This document shows, in pieces, positions 1 to 12,810 of a stretch of DNA of 64,000 nucleotides (position 1 is the stretch's first letter; every line of letters begins with the position of its first letter). The notes below the pieces were generated by a model. It was given only the letters and a program-made list of their open reading frames with translations. It was not told the origin of the DNA and searched no databases. The position numbers were made by a program, and so were the translations under genes. The DNA lies in contig NC_135554.1 in assembly GCF_964340395.1 (NCBI RefSeq), positions 6,564,975 to 6,628,974 on the forward strand. Direction: 5' to 3'. The DNA is from Glandiceps talaboti. Its lineage: Eukaryota > Hemichordata > Enteropneusta > Spengelidae.

Positions 1-957
1 TACTACTGTAGATTAAATGACATGGAGAACAATCAGCTTACTGTCTAGATTTTGTGAATGGTATCATTACCTTGCTAGACACCCGTCTTTGATCCCCAGT
101 TGACGAACAACCATATTATTTGCTTGAATCTTGAATTTTGGATTTTGGACTCTGTACGCGCATGCTATCTTACGGCGACGGTCTGAGCAAGAGGATTCAA
201 CCATTGTTAATACCAGGGGTGGGTGGCATGGAAATTGAGGGAAAGTGTAGATTGAATCACAGACATCCCATTTATGGTGTATGGTTGAATGATGAAAATA
301 TATGAAATAGCCATTAATACAGCTTTTATACATCATGTAGTAAGGAAATACTTGTTACAGTGATGGCAATAGTTTTGAATATGCACATCCACCCATACAG
401 AAAAGAATAGTTTATACTTTATTCATGATACTGCGTGTACTTAAGTATTACACAGTAACATGTATTATTAATAGTATTAATGTATTATTATAATCGTGTA
501 TAATAGCATTTGTAGGATTTAAATGTGATATCATTTAGTATTGAATGTCAAAATTTGTAAATCTATAGTCTCCATTAAAGTGGATACGTTGGTCTCACTT
601 TAGAGATCTGTTATGTAGAAGGTGCACAAAGCAAGCGAGAGGAGGGGGAACTCGCTACAGAACACAGTGTCTAGTGTGATCGCGCTTAATCAAGGGGCCT
701 TCCAATTCAATAATATTATGAGGGGGAGGACCTGGGGATATTTAATGCTCGGTCTATTGAATAAAATGTATCCCTCCCCGATTCTGTCGTTCTACAAATG
801 CCCCCCCCCTCAGTTTCTTCCTCTAAAACAAGGGTTAATAAGAGGCGAGTTCCAGAATCAACGATAAGGACTTGATCCCACCACTGCCACCATATTATTA
901 ATTTTACACGTTTGGTTATTTCCCACTAGTACCATGCCACCACTGGGACTTTGTGTA

Positions 958-1009
<52 letters not shown>

Positions 1010-1107
1010 TATCCTCCTATGCTATGCCAGACACCATGCTATTGCTACGTATTGTCCTCTAACATAGGTTGCTTTGGTTTGTCATCATAAAATATCTCAA
1101 CTGTACC
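1..1107. other. Non-genic AT-rich DNA with a (GT)n tract
   Basis: I see no exon in this stretch. The open frames here (67-336 minus, 622-867 plus) have no recognisable domain and no splice context. A pure GT dinucleotide run of about 45 bp lies near 963-1008. Confidence 0.6.
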
Positions 1108-1896
1108 GATATCTATGGGGGCCCGTTCTGGTCACAATTATGTAGTGTGCTAGAATTAATTTAATGTAGTCTAGAATTAATTTTTATAATGACTGCAATT
1201 AATATTATGCACTCCTTGAATTAATTAAATGTGTTTTAAATTAATTTCATGTCGAATAGAATCAATTTTTATATTAACTGCAATTAATATTATGTATTCC
1301 TTGAATTAATTAAATGTGTTTTGATTAATTTTATGCATTGTAATTAATTTCATGTATTCCTTGAATTAATTAAATGTTTCCGATTAATTTTATATGCTAG
1401 TCTTAATTTTAGGTAGAGTCTAGAATTAATTTTATGTATTCCTGGAATTAATTTCATGTTGTCTAGTATTAATTTTGTGTATGTACTGAATTAATTTTGT
1501 GTATGTGCTGAATTAATTTTATGTATGTGCCGAATTAATTTTGTGTATGTGTCGAATTAATTTTGTGTATGTGCTGAATTAATTTTGTGATGTGTCGAAT
1601 TAATTTTGGCCCTACAATCCTTTGCGCGAATTAATTTTGGCCCTACAATCCTTTGCGCGAGATTTCTTATTCAAAATGGCGGCCCACAGTGGTGCTCGGC
1701 GGCTTGTCATTCGAGAAAGGAATCAAGGAGGATTCTACCAATTTTTGCTCAATCTAAAATCAGTTCTTTGAGTTTTTCTGTCTCGCCTGAATTTAGGATC
1801 GACAGACGATCTATATGAAGTTAAGTTTCGAATGTTTGATGCCACAGGGACTTTGTCTTTGCTTTTGGATGACTTAGCGAGAGGAGGGCCCAATCC

Positions 1897-2208
1897 ACAG
1901 GCATTTGTTTCCCGAGTTATGGCTCAGAATATTTCTATCAGAATACAATAAAATGACGATAATATCGTTAATATTGACATATTAAACCAACACTATATGA
2001 AAGGGGTAAAATTACACTTGTTTCTGTGATCGCGCAGTTTCACTCAATGCGAAGGAAGTGAGTGAAACTGCGCGATCACAGAAACAAGTGTAATTTTACC
2101 CCTTTCATATAGTGTTGGTTTAATACGTCAATATTAACGATATTATCGTCATTTTATTGAATTCTGATAGAAATATTCTGAGCCATAACTCAGGAAGCAA
2201 ATGCCTGT
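1897..2208. mobile_element. MULE-like palindromic MITE, 312 bp, 10-bp TSD
   Basis: The element is almost entirely two ~148-bp inverted arms joined by a short loop near 2046-2060. It starts ACAGGCATTTG and ends CAAATGCCTGT. It is flanked by a perfect 10-bp direct repeat GGCCCAATCC at 1887-1896 and 2209-2218. Long terminal inverted repeats with 9-11-bp duplications are typical of Mutator-like elements; that family assignment is inference, the structure is direct observation. It is inserted inside the core of the larger fold-back element. Confidence 0.85.
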
Positions 2209-2680
2209 GGCCCAATCCAACGTAGCTGCAATGTTTTGTGGGTTTTTTCGTCTGTTTTGGTGACTTTTTAAGTGTAAGTGTTTAACCCGCACCTAACGCT
2301 ACAATTCCTAGTGGAGGAATTCCAATCAGCTGATGCGATGCGGATCTGCATCGCACGTATCAATCCCTATTTTCGCCAAAATATCGACGTACCTACGGAA
2401 AATCTGACATTTCCTAACCGCAACACTTCTTAGGAATCCCCCGCAGCACAATCGACGCCCCGATCTGCCCTTTCCCTCGTCAACAAGTCATTGATAATGA
2501 CATATAGTCCCCGCTATAATTAGGTTTTCAGGAATTATCACTACTCTGATCACGCAACAACATTTGTGAACCTAAAACAAACAGACTTAGATATGTTGTG
2601 TGTGCTTGTTGGACATGGAATATGCCTCCAACAATAAGGATTGGTTGGGTATGGGGGATCATATCATGATGAAAATGGAG

Positions 2681-3290
2681 TCTGAGTTATGGCTTTGGAC
2701 ATGGAAAATTCACAAACAAAATGGCTGCCAGGCAGCCATATTGGATCGTATCACGATGAAAATGGATATGCACATGTATGTCATAGAACACTGTCCTAAT
2801 ACCAACTTTGAATGAGATCTGTTCAAGCATGTCTGAGTTATGGCTTTGGACATGGAAAATTCACAAACAAAATGGCTGGCAGGCAGCCATATTGGATCGT
2901 ATCACGACGAAAATGGATATACACATGTATGTCATAGAACACTGTCCTAATACCAACTTTGAATGAGATCTGTTCAAGCATGTCTGAGTTATGGCTTTGG
3001 ACATGAAAATTCACAAACAAAATGGCTACCAGGCAGCCATATTGGATCGTATCACAATGAAAATGGATATGCACATGCATGTCATAGAACACTGTCTTAA
3101 TACCAACTTTGAATGAGATCTGTTAAAGCATGTCTGAGTTATGGCTTTACACAGGGAAAATTCGCAAACAAAATGGTTGCTAGGCGGCCATATTGGATCG
3201 TATCATAAAACAAATTGACGTGCATATGTATGCCATAGCATGTTGCCCCTGTACCAAGTTTGAAAAAAAATCGGTCCAGGCATCTCCAAG
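2681..3290. repeat. Tandem repeat, ~151-bp unit, four copies
   Basis: Units start with TCTGAGTTATGGCTTTGGAC-like sequence at 2681, 2832, 2983 and 3133 (periods 151, 151, 150). Each unit contains AAAATGGCTGCC-like and GCCATATTGGATCGTATCA motifs. The last unit is the most diverged and runs into a GGAC-type microsatellite. Open frames in this stretch are products of the repeat, not genes. Confidence 0.85.
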
Positions 3291-3297
3291 AAACAGC

Positions 3298-3362
3298 TGC
3301 GGACGGACGGACGGACGCACGGACGCACGGACACACGGACGGACGGACGGACGGACAGACGG
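3298..3362. repeat. (GGAC)n microsatellite
   Basis: A degenerate run of GGAC and GCAC tetranucleotides follows the last 151-bp unit. Confidence 0.85.
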
Positions 3363-3407
3363 AACCCAATCCATAAGTCCCCGTTCCGGACTTCGTCCGC
3401 GGGGACT

Positions 3408-3489
3408 AAAAACGGCCGCCGAACATGCGAAACTAGACAATTTTGAGTTTTCAAAATTGTCAAGTTTCGCATGTTCGGCGGCCGTTTTT
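3408..3489. repeat. Perfect-stem hairpin, ~38-bp arms
   Basis: AAAAACGGCCGCCGAACATG at 3408 is mirrored by CATGTTCGGCGGCCGTTTTT ending at 3489, with only a few bases of loop around 3447-3452. It is a small palindromic insertion or the tip of a larger fold-back in the core of the 1108-5022 element. Confidence 0.8.
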
Positions 3490-3621
3490 GACGGGGGATT
3501 GTAAGAATATCGCCAATCCCCATAATAACGTCACTGTTCTGTATTAGGACCGTCATAGACAAGAATAAAACCATTTAGGAAAGGAATAACAGTTTACAAG
3601 CGACTATGGTCCAAGTTGTAT

Positions 3622-3984
3622 CACAGGGGACCCAGGAACCGTGTGACAAACAAAACAAAACAAACAAATAAATAAATGACAAATGAACAAATGAACGAAC
3701 GACAAGTATAGGGACAAACAAAATAATTAAATAAACCAGCAAATAAACATATACTCATCGGCGTATACTAGATATGTTTTTTTTTCTATACAGATAGTGA
3801 TGGGTACACTATAGAAAATAAACATATCTAGTATACCCCCATGAGTATCTGTTCATTTGCTGGTTTATTTAATTATTTTATTTGTCCCTATACTTGTCGT
3901 TCGTTTGCTTGTTCATTTGTCATTTATTAGATAGTTTATTTATTTGTTTGTTTTGTTTGTCACACGGTTCCTGGGTCCCCTGTG
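3622..3984. mobile_element. Palindromic MITE, 363 bp
   Basis: Inverted arms of roughly 145 bp start CACAGGGGACCCAGGAACC and end with its reverse complement at 3984. Much of each arm is an A/C-rich tract (AAACAAACAAATAAATAAATG). Flanks read GTTGTAT on the left and CTTGTAT on the right, a likely 7-bp target duplication with one mismatch. No coding capacity. Confidence 0.75.
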
Positions 3985-5269
3985 CTTGTATCGATGTTAC
4001 GACTGTAGCAAATTAATAAGTATCCGGTATCCAAGCTACAGCAACCAGAATTTTCCCTAATTCTATCTCAGCTGATAGCATGTTGCTCAAATATTAAGTC
4101 AAAGATTGATGTAAACTTAGCAGTGCTACTTGTATAATATGGGAAGGTAGTCCCGTTGGATTATCATCCACATCTGCGGCCCAAAATGAACCGTACCACT
4201 GTTTTCAATGCCTACGCTACACGCACGACCGGTCGTACGACCAGATTTCGGTCGTGGATGTTCGTTATCATATATGCATTATAGGGCTATAGTAATAAAT
4301 ACCCGGATGTTCGTTTGACCTCGGACACTAAATTTATTCTAGGTCGTCGGTCGATCCTAAATTCAGGGGAGACAGAAAAACTGGAACAACTGAGCAAAAA
4401 TTGGCAGAATCCTCCTTGATTCCTTTCTCGAATGACAACCCGCGTACCCGCTGAGCACCACCGACTGCGAGCTGCGGGCCGCCATTTTGAATAAGAAATC
4501 TCGCGCAAAGGATTGTAGGGCCAAAATTAATTCAACACATCACAAAATTAATTCAGCACATACACAAAATTAATTCGACACATACACAAAATTAATTCGG
4601 CACATACATAAAATTAATTCAGCACATACACAAAATTAATTCAGTACATACACAAAATTAATACTAGACAACATGAAATTAATTCCAGGAATACATAAAA
4701 TTAATTCTAGACTCTACCTAAAATTAAGACTAGCATATAAAATTAATCGGAAACATTTAATTAATTCAAGGAATACATGAAATTAATTACAATGCATAAA
4801 ATTAATCAAAACACATTTAATTAATTCAAGGAATACATAATATTAATTGCAGTTAATATAAAAATTGATTCTATTCGACATGAAATTAATTTAAAACACA
4901 TTTAATTAATTCAAGGAGTGCATAATATTAATTGCAGTCATTATAAAAATTAATTCTAGACTACATTAAATTAATTCTAGCACACTACATAATTGTGACC
5001 AGAACGGGCCCCCATAGATATCACCATACTCACTCCTTAGTTCCCTAGTCGCATGAATAAATACTAATTTGTCTCGTATTATGCAGCAGGTGGTACCTCT
5101 TCAATGCACTTTGTAACAGGAAAGTCAAAAGTTAAATCTTCAATTATGGGGTGTGTTTAATCGCAGTGGAGAGAGTACTACGCCATCAAGTGGAAGGGTA
5201 ATATAAAGTTGTCTCTGCACATTTGCTGCACAAAACACGACAAACACAGATATAAGCAGATACAGACAG

Positions 5270-5550
5270 GCAGACAGACAGACAGTCAGACATTCAGACA
5301 GACATACACACACACGCACACACGCGCACGCACACACACATGCATTCATACATACATTCATACATACATACATACATACATACATACATACATACATACA
5401 TACATACATACATGCATGCATGAATGCATGCATGCATGCATGCATGCATGCGCGCGCGCGCACACACACACATACACACATACATACATACATACATACA
5501 TACATACATACATACATACATACATACATACATACATACATACATACATA
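5270..5550. repeat. (CAGA)n / (CACA)n / (CATA)n compound microsatellite
   Basis: CAGA, then CACG/CACA, then long CATA runs interrupted by CATG and a short alternating CG stretch near 5450. All long frames over it are low-complexity artefacts. Confidence 0.9.
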
Positions 5551-5559
5551 ATCTTTATT

Positions 5560-6028
5560 TATACTGGATAGTTCTTTAAGCATATAAACACTTGTCTCCC
5601 AAGAAGTCCAGTGAGGGCCATCGCTCATGGGTTCAGTGTTAATGCAGGAGGAAACCGGAGTACCCGGGGAAAACCTGCGTTGTTCGGTAGAGTCAAACTG
5701 AACGACACTCTTCTTACTTACAGCGTGGTAAATTTAATCGAACCCTGAATGGGGTTCGAACCCCGACCGCAGTGGTAAGAGGCAAGCGGTTTAAGTATTT
5801 ATTCATTGGTGGCCGAGTGGTTAACACTGCTTGCCTCTTACCACTGCGGTCGGTGTTCGAACCCATCCATGGTTTAATTAAATTTACCACGCGTTTGACT
5901 CTACTGAACAACGCAGGTAGTTTCCTCGGGTACTCCTGTTTCCTCCTGCCCTGAACCCGCGAGCGATGACCCTCACTGGAATTCTTGGGAGATCATGTGT
6001 TCATATACTTAAAGAACTATCCAGTATA
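5560..6028. mobile_element. Head-to-head pair of tRNA-derived SINE halves
   Basis: Left arm 5560-5786 and right arm 5830-6028 are inverted copies, both ending in ACTGGATAGTTCTTTAAG or its complement. Near 5808 the sequence TGGCCGAGTGGTTAA matches the A-box region of tRNA-Ser/Leu genes, and GTTCGAACCC about 50 bp later matches the B box, so the unit carries an RNA polymerase III-type internal promoter. The A box lies in the loop between arms, whereas each arm carries a B-box-like GTTCGAACCC. Known of the family: SINEs of this kind derive from tRNAs. Inferred: the inverted arrangement arose by insertion or fold-back of a second copy. Confidence 0.75.
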
Positions 6029-8366
6029 AGGAGATTGTTTATTTTATTTTATTAATATGTATGCATAGACAGTAAGACAATAATTATATTACTTTATTAT
6101 AACGAAATGATTTTATGTTCAGGTGTGATATTCAAATTTATAAGTATGAAAGGCGATGACTTCGAATCAAAACTTGCTTCAGATTATTTTCAACTCACTC
6201 ATAGTTGTTACGGGGTAAATATGAATAAGTAGGTTGGTTGCAACTTTTCAATAAACTTGACCAGCTTTCTAGTGGGTATATAAATAATGTGCAACTACAC
6301 AAAATAGCCTGTGAATAGAAACGTATGACTCCATGAAAGTTTTCAAGCCGAGTAGCGATTCATATTACATTATTTTGATGGGGTCGGGTTACCCAGGACA
6401 TGGTTTTCTACAACAAAAACACGACAAATTGAAGTTATTCTTAGCCCTTCACGTATAATGTAACAAATCGAAGTCGGAACTGAGAGAAAATTTCGAACTA
6501 TAATAAAATCTTGGTAGTCTTCTCTTTTCATTGGTGTTGCTCATGTAGAAAAATGCATCACCTCGTTGTATAAAAGTTCCACAATAGAGTATTCAGTTCT
6601 GTCACTTTTTTTTGGTGGCACTAAAAGGGTCATTGTATTCTCATAGGCATAATTACTACCAACTCTATCTTCTTTTACAGCTAAACTTTAATGCGTGAAA
6701 AGTTGCTAGAAGCGACGATTAGCTTCACTGCGTTTACATAATCGACCACGAATTGGCCGAACCATGATAATGCATCCACTCACAAATAAACACTTCAAAA
6801 CTTAAAAAGACCGGCCTGTCTTCTAATGGACGTTAGTTACTGGTACACTTATACAGTCAATAACACACACAAGCTACTTGTGCCGAATCAGACATTTCAC
6901 ATTCTAAAAGCTTTCGACAAACATATCTTCTCATTTTACCTCGGAGAAGTCAACATGCAGGTGTTGGGTTACTGTGATGTGTACTGGTTTTTATAGAAGT
7001 GCGAACGTACGTATAAAATTAAGTTGAAAATTCACCCAGGAATATGTTTATTAAGTGATAGTTTATCGGCGATACACTCACAAGAAAGGAAGTAGAACTT
7101 CACATGATTAAGGTTAGTGGTTCTGAAATAATTATCTAAAATCAGTTTTCTCATGAATCACACAAAATTGGTTGAAATCCACAGGACTTGTAAATCGGGG
7201 CTTTATACAGTCATGTTTTTTGTTCATGTCCCTACTAATATGTACTCTCAGTAGTGGTTGTTGATGCGTACGGTGAAAGGGTTCAATGTTTAAAACTGAA
7301 CAGTAATCTAGTTCTTGATGACGTTGAGGGGGTATTAGCTCATGAACTTAACCTTGTAAGATTTTGGTTGGTAATTTTGGTATTGTATATTGAAAGGCAC
7401 CTTTAGTATTCAACACATTCTTAACCATCACGTGGTATTGACACATCTGTCGTATCAAGGCATAACGTGTAATTACTGATTTTATGTCTTTTTATTTAGT
7501 ATACATAACAGTATATACTACTAAAATATCCAGAAATCTGATATTATGCCATCAACTTGCCAACAATGCCTGGATATTGTTATACTGCAATCGAAGGTAT
7601 ACATCGACATTATATTAACATTATAGTATTATACGCGCAAAGTATTGTCACCCGAGTAAGACACGTTTTTCAACTCAGTTGTAATACGTTCATTATAAAA
7701 AGTGTGTGACCTGTATATAAGTATGTACTAGTGTAAAAATTGAACGAAATAAACTAACACACACTAACAGAATCAAAGTTACAGGTCTACAGAATTTACT
7801 TTTACAAATACATCCTTGTTGTCTTTACATATCTTTTATGCCTGACGTTAATGTGGTGTAGTGTGTTGTGCGCATCATTGTACAGTTGGGATATATTCAC
7901 AGGGAGAAATCAGGCGTGTTGGCGATGAATACGTATAAAACGTATGACCAATTACAAATTAAACTGAAGGTATTTTAGCACAGTGATGACGCCATATTGT
8001 TGGTGTAAAACGTGAACTGTATTTACTAGAGAATCGAGACGTCGTGTTTGCCAACCAAACTCGTCCTTTTTTCGTGTAGTTGTTTTTCCCATTCTGACTT
8101 GAAGTATAGTGTATTCGGGGACACCCTACAAAGACTACAACACCAGAATAGAAATTCAATAATTAGAAATACAACTTATAGGTATAATTCAACTTTGAAT
8201 ATACTTTCACTAAAACTGTAGTAAGGTAAACCAAGTTGTATAGTTGTAGGTTGATCAGTAGAACGTAAACGATTCTCCACTCAAACTATCTTCATATGGT
8301 ATCTACGAGCTTGTCTAAGTTAGGAATTACCTACACAGGTATCGTCACATACACGTACGCTCTTAC

Positions 8367-8370
<4 letters not shown>
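6029..8370. other. Gene-free AT-rich stretch
   Basis: I see no exon, RNA gene or clear repeat boundary in these 2.3 kb. The only frame above 60 codons (7959-8159 minus) has no domain or splice context. Confidence 0.5.
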
Positions 8371-8454
<84 letters not shown>

Positions 8455-8515
8455 AGAGAGAGGGCGAGAAGGGGAGATAGAGATAGAGAGATGGCGAAAG
8501 AGAGAGAGAGAGAGA
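8371..8515. repeat. (GA)n tract with GGGGAGATAGAGATAG motif
   Basis: About 85 bp of pure GA is followed by a G-run and a degenerate GAGATAGAGATAGAGAGATGG block. The degenerate block is the reverse complement of motifs repeated through the CT-rich satellite at 28168-29030. It ends about 35 bp before the duplication boundary at 8549. Confidence 0.9.
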
Positions 8516-9124
8516 CCTCACCCCAACTGTTGAGTTGTAATCAAAATCTAAGAGTCAAATTTATTTCTCCATGTTCCTAACATAAAAGTTCTAGTTGTCA
8601 CCTTGAAAGTATAGTGATGTCATCATTTGAAATACAATTTGCTGTAAATAAATGATCTCTCACCTAGATTCATTGTTCTAGAACACACGGTGAACTTTCT
8701 ACCAGAATATTTAAGATTGAGATTCAAGATCATGCCTTATGAAAATTGTTCACGTGTAAGACAAGTGTTGATCACGCCATTGTAAAATTAAGTATTGATT
8801 TGAATTCGATAATCAACAAGTTATCTTGTTTACTAGTACTAATCGATGTTGTTTAACCAAAACACTTGACAATTGTTAGCTACTAGAGATAAATGTATTA
8901 GTACAGGATTAGTAGATAAATCAACATATTATTAGATCACGCTGTTGTTAGCTCCTGTTTGTAAGTAAGTAGTACAAAGGTGAATCATACGATGAGTTTG
9001 GTAAAATATGCCAAAATTCCAAATATGACATTTCCGGATGGTAACACTATTACTAATAGTATTAGGGACGCAGGCCGAATTTATACGTACAAGTATTTGG
9101 GCACGGCACTATTTTTGCTGCATA

Positions 9125-9292
9125 TTTAAAAGTACCCACCGTATTGTACTTACTGAAGCACATACACTTAACCACCACTAGTAATCGACTGAACTCAAAC
9201 AAGGTATTAAGATATAACTCATAAATGGTCCGATGACGTAATTTATTATACGTATCAAAAATATTCAGGAAATCCGTCCGATGCAATCAACT
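9125..9292 (-). mobile_element. Partial copy of the TTAAAGGG-CACAG MITE family
   Basis: Read on the minus strand, TTTTTGATACGTATAATAAATT and the following ~130 bp match the inner part of the elements at 9979-10344 and 52597-52971. Terminal repeats are not intact here. The minus open frame at 9062-9286 comes from this repeat. Confidence 0.6.
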
Positions 9293-9296
9293 GTCC

Positions 9297-9302
9297 TTTC
9301 AT

Positions 9303-9338
<36 letters not shown>

Positions 9339-9349
9339 TATTTCTTTCT

Positions 9350-9380
<31 letters not shown>
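9297..9380. repeat. (TTTC)n/(TTTA)n microsatellite
   Basis: TTTC tetranucleotides grade into TTTA tetranucleotides. The equivalent tract is present in copy 2 near 54866-54948. Confidence 0.9.
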
Positions 9381-9978
9381 TCGGATGACCAACGGGAGCC
9401 TCTAGCCCCATTTCTAACCATGCCAGACGATTGTCGTAATGTTATAGAAGACATTAATCGACATTAACAATTTACACAACATACTAGAATGTGGTTTTTG
9501 TTTAAATATTGTACTTGGCTAATAATGCTTACAAATCAACTTGTGCTACTTTAAGTTTTAAAAGTAAAATTTCTCCAGTTAGTGATATCGAAGACAATCA
9601 ACTGTAAAGAGAGTTCATAATTATGTGTGGGTGGTATACGTGTCTTCGTTGCTGGTCATACCGTTTGTATTTGTGGGTGGTTTCTATCGATATTCTCTGT
9701 GCTAATGCGTCTGTATGTTGACATGTATCATTACCAAGTACTGTTTCTTCATTTCTGGTCATCAAAATGTCCCCCCCCCCCAAATAAAATAAAAACATAT
9801 ACAAATACCACAAGAAAACAATAAATATTTTATACAAATATCCACCTTGTACTAAAGCTGATATATAATAATACATCATGTAATGTTTTACCAAAACTTT
9901 GAAAGAAAGTATATATGTGTCTGAGTACATGAAGATACAAATTAAAGTATTGTCACTCTAGAGTCGAGAATACGTCTG

Positions 9979-10344
9979 TTAAAGTGACACAGGCTGAGTT
10001 CATAAGTTTTTTGCTGAAGTGGAAAATATTTACAAAAACTTCGATTAAAATATTCTAGTATAAGGTTAATGTCAGTGCATGCCTTCTATATATGACGTTA
10101 CAATTTCTGTTCTGGTAGTGTTAGAACTGTTGATTGCATAGTAGTGAGTTCCTGAACATTTTTGATACTATAATAAATTACGTCATTGGACTGCTTATAA
10201 GTTATACCTTAATACACCAGGTTTGAGTTCAGTCAATTGCAAGTGATAGTTAAGTATACATCAGTAAGTAGAATACTGTGAGTACCTTTTAATATGCAAA
10301 TTTCATTTCAAAAACACACATAAATTCAGCCTGTGGCCCTTTAA
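9979..10344. mobile_element. MITE, 366 bp, TIR TTAAAGGGnCACAGGCTGA
   Basis: The left end reads TTAAAGTGACACAGGCTGAG and the right end, reverse-complemented, TTAAAGGGCCACAGGCTGAA. The interior is shared with 9125-9292, 52597-52971 and in part 12811-13139. The TTAA at both tips may be part of the inverted repeat or a TTAA target duplication. No coding capacity. Confidence 0.7.
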
Positions 10345-12810
10345 ATATGTATATAGCAGCTTTGTATGGAACGATATGAAATTCAAACTATTTCTGGTCA
10401 CACAGATATTACTAAGCTTAATGCTGGTTGCACCTTTTTTACACAATTTTTTTATATTTGTGTGTTTCAGTAAATCGAAGTAATAGAAGACACTTTCTTG
10501 ACTTGTGTAAGTCATAATTGGTCTCTGTCCCGTAATTTATGACGTCACAAGGCTAAAGCGTGTGATTTTTTTTAGTAAAGTCTTATTAGGTTTTCCTGTC
10601 GGCGAAATAGTAACCATAACTACGACAGGGAATGAACGTACGTTTATGAAGTGTTGCCAGTCAATAAATGTTCAGTAATACACCCACGCCCTCACCCCAC
10701 CCCCGGCCATGAATTAGGTATTGAGATGTTTAAAAAATGACAATATCTGTATACAATGCCAAATATTGGGTACGGCATTTAATTCCCTTTTTGTATTTTC
10801 ACAATTCTAGAATACGCGTTGACTTGTAAGCATCTATGTCAGGACGGTAATCTCGCAGATTATAGCTACAGGCGTATGTCACAGGGCATGATGCCTATGA
10901 GTACGGGAGTTTTACTCGAGAGGGGGGGGGGGGGGGCTACTCCCGTTATTTGAGTATACGTATATATGTCGCCTTTTGGGGTGCGTTTTCTTATAGCATA
11001 GCCCTTTGGTCTAAAATGGGGTCTGTTTTTCCCGAGCTGAAGAGTCTAAAACGGGATCCACTTTGCATTATTTTCGATTTTCCTCGGTCTAAAATGTCTT
11101 TGGCAACCAGTCTGTCTCTCTGTGTCTCCATTGTCTCTTACCAAATCATAACTCTCATTATTTGCCCCAAAATTCCTAAGGAAAATATATTTAGGTCTAA
11201 ACTTTCATCTTTTAAAAACCTGTAATGGTCTAAAATGAGGGTATTGATTTTTGGTCAAAGTGAGTCTAAAATGGAGCTGGGTTTCCAGCACTGGCCACAC
11301 AACCCTACCAGAGATTGCCACTGGTCTCGCCCCAGGGAGTTTAACAGCCATAAGATGAAATCGTTTGACAGAACAGCACTAAATTGTGCAATTTTATTTA
11401 TACTCTTTGTGTGTTTGTGAATACGGGTCCATTATTTCCAAGATAATTGAATTCGCATTTGCAATGTGTACACCTAAGAATAGAAGTCACAGCTGGAAGG
11501 TTCATGAATAGTTCTACTATACAAAAACAAGGGTAGAGTGTCTGTATGTACAAACATGACTACCAGGTGAAGTACGTACACGTGTCAGTGTCTGTCTGTC
11601 TGTCTGTCTCTGTCTGTCTGAGTTTTTGTATGTACATTAGTGTGCGAGGTTATCCGTGCGTGTCTTAACCATCTTTTTTTTGGTCTGAGCTTGCGTGTAC
11701 GTGTGTTTTTGGGGATGTCAACGATTCAAAGTCCATTGGACTGGTTGCCTTAATATTTGCTCGAATGTTAATTATGTTGTTTAGTTGGAAAATTGTTCAA
11801 AAGATACTAAAACCATAGGTTAGCAATTTTAGTTTCTCTAATCTAACAAAGTGTGTTTTAGTCAAAAAGTATTCAACTCAAACGCTCATGAGTGTACATA
11901 CCCAAAGTTTTTAGTTCAAGGCTAGGTTATCATACCATGAATATATGTGTGTGGATATAGGCTGGGCCAGAGTGTCAACAACCCATTTATGTACAGATTG
12001 CATTGTATTTGATGGAGTGCTAGATGGTGTAATGTAAGATGAGGGACAATAGATAGAAACGGTGATAAACATGACCACGCCCAAGGCAACTACATTTCTG
12101 AAGTGTTCCAACTTTACAGTCGAAGTCTTTTAGGTTACTGACTACAGGTGAACATTTAAAAAAAATGTTTTGTTAGATATTATATAATTTACTCGTAATA
12201 CTATACACCCGGGACAATATTGAATCACCTAAACATATTGTTATAGCTGTATACATGATAAATCAAATAAAATCAAATTGATTTTCGGGGCCTCGCCCAA
12301 AAATCAGCGCCCTCAACGGCGATAACGATTTCAACCTGTTACTGCAATATTTACGGATAAGATCAATTATAGATTGACATGCACAATATGTAATTATTGG
12401 TATTTTAACAATTTACAGCGAATAGATTGTGGTGGTCTGATCAAAAACGATACTACGGTTACAAATTTAACTAATGTAATTTTATTATGGTGACTCAAAA
12501 GATTCAAAACCGAGCTTTCGCTCAAGATTTAAACTTGTCACTACGTCACCTGCGGATAACACTGACCACTATTTAACAGATGCAATGTCTTTTTGTAAGT
12601 AACTAACCAATTATTTGTGACTATATTTAGTTACTTGATGAGAAAAAGATAACCCCAATTGCATCTAGTGTGTGTTTTAAGTGCTTCCCGTTGCAACGAT
12701 TGATGACAGACACTTGAAATATTAGCGTCCTATAGAACAACGAAATACAAACTGTACAGACGTCTTTAATTATTGTTACGCTATTAAACTTATAAAACCC
12801 ATCCACTGAG

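Larger units (their letters stand above)
1108..5022. mobile_element. Large fold-back element with ~690-bp inverted arms
   Basis: Bases 1108-1815 match the reverse complement of about 4335-5022 along nearly their whole length. Both outer ends read GATATCTATGGGGGCCCGTT inwards. The outer 500 bp of each arm is an irregular array of AATTAATT words spaced roughly 20-30 bp apart; the inner 200 bp is GC-richer and carries CAAAATGGCGGC (1672-1683) and its mirror in the right arm. Flanks read ...TACC and ACCA..., so a 3-bp ACC target duplication is possible but unproven. The left arm has a private 31-bp tandem duplication near 1598-1658 that the right arm lacks. No transposase frame is visible, so it is non-autonomous. 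Other repeats are nested in the core (1897-2208, 2681-3290, 3408-3489, 3622-3984). Confidence 0.8.

Noticed and set aside
2880-2900. SRF CArG box in GCCATATTGG
   Set aside because: Only five A/T bases lie between CC and GG; the CArG box needs six.
2600-3574. Several overlapping frames with similar peptides
   Set aside because: They repeat with the 151-bp tandem unit and the GGAC microsatellite.
5808-5880. Functional tRNA-Ser/Leu gene
   Set aside because: A and B boxes are present but the acceptor stem does not pair and the sequence lies in a fold-back SINE.
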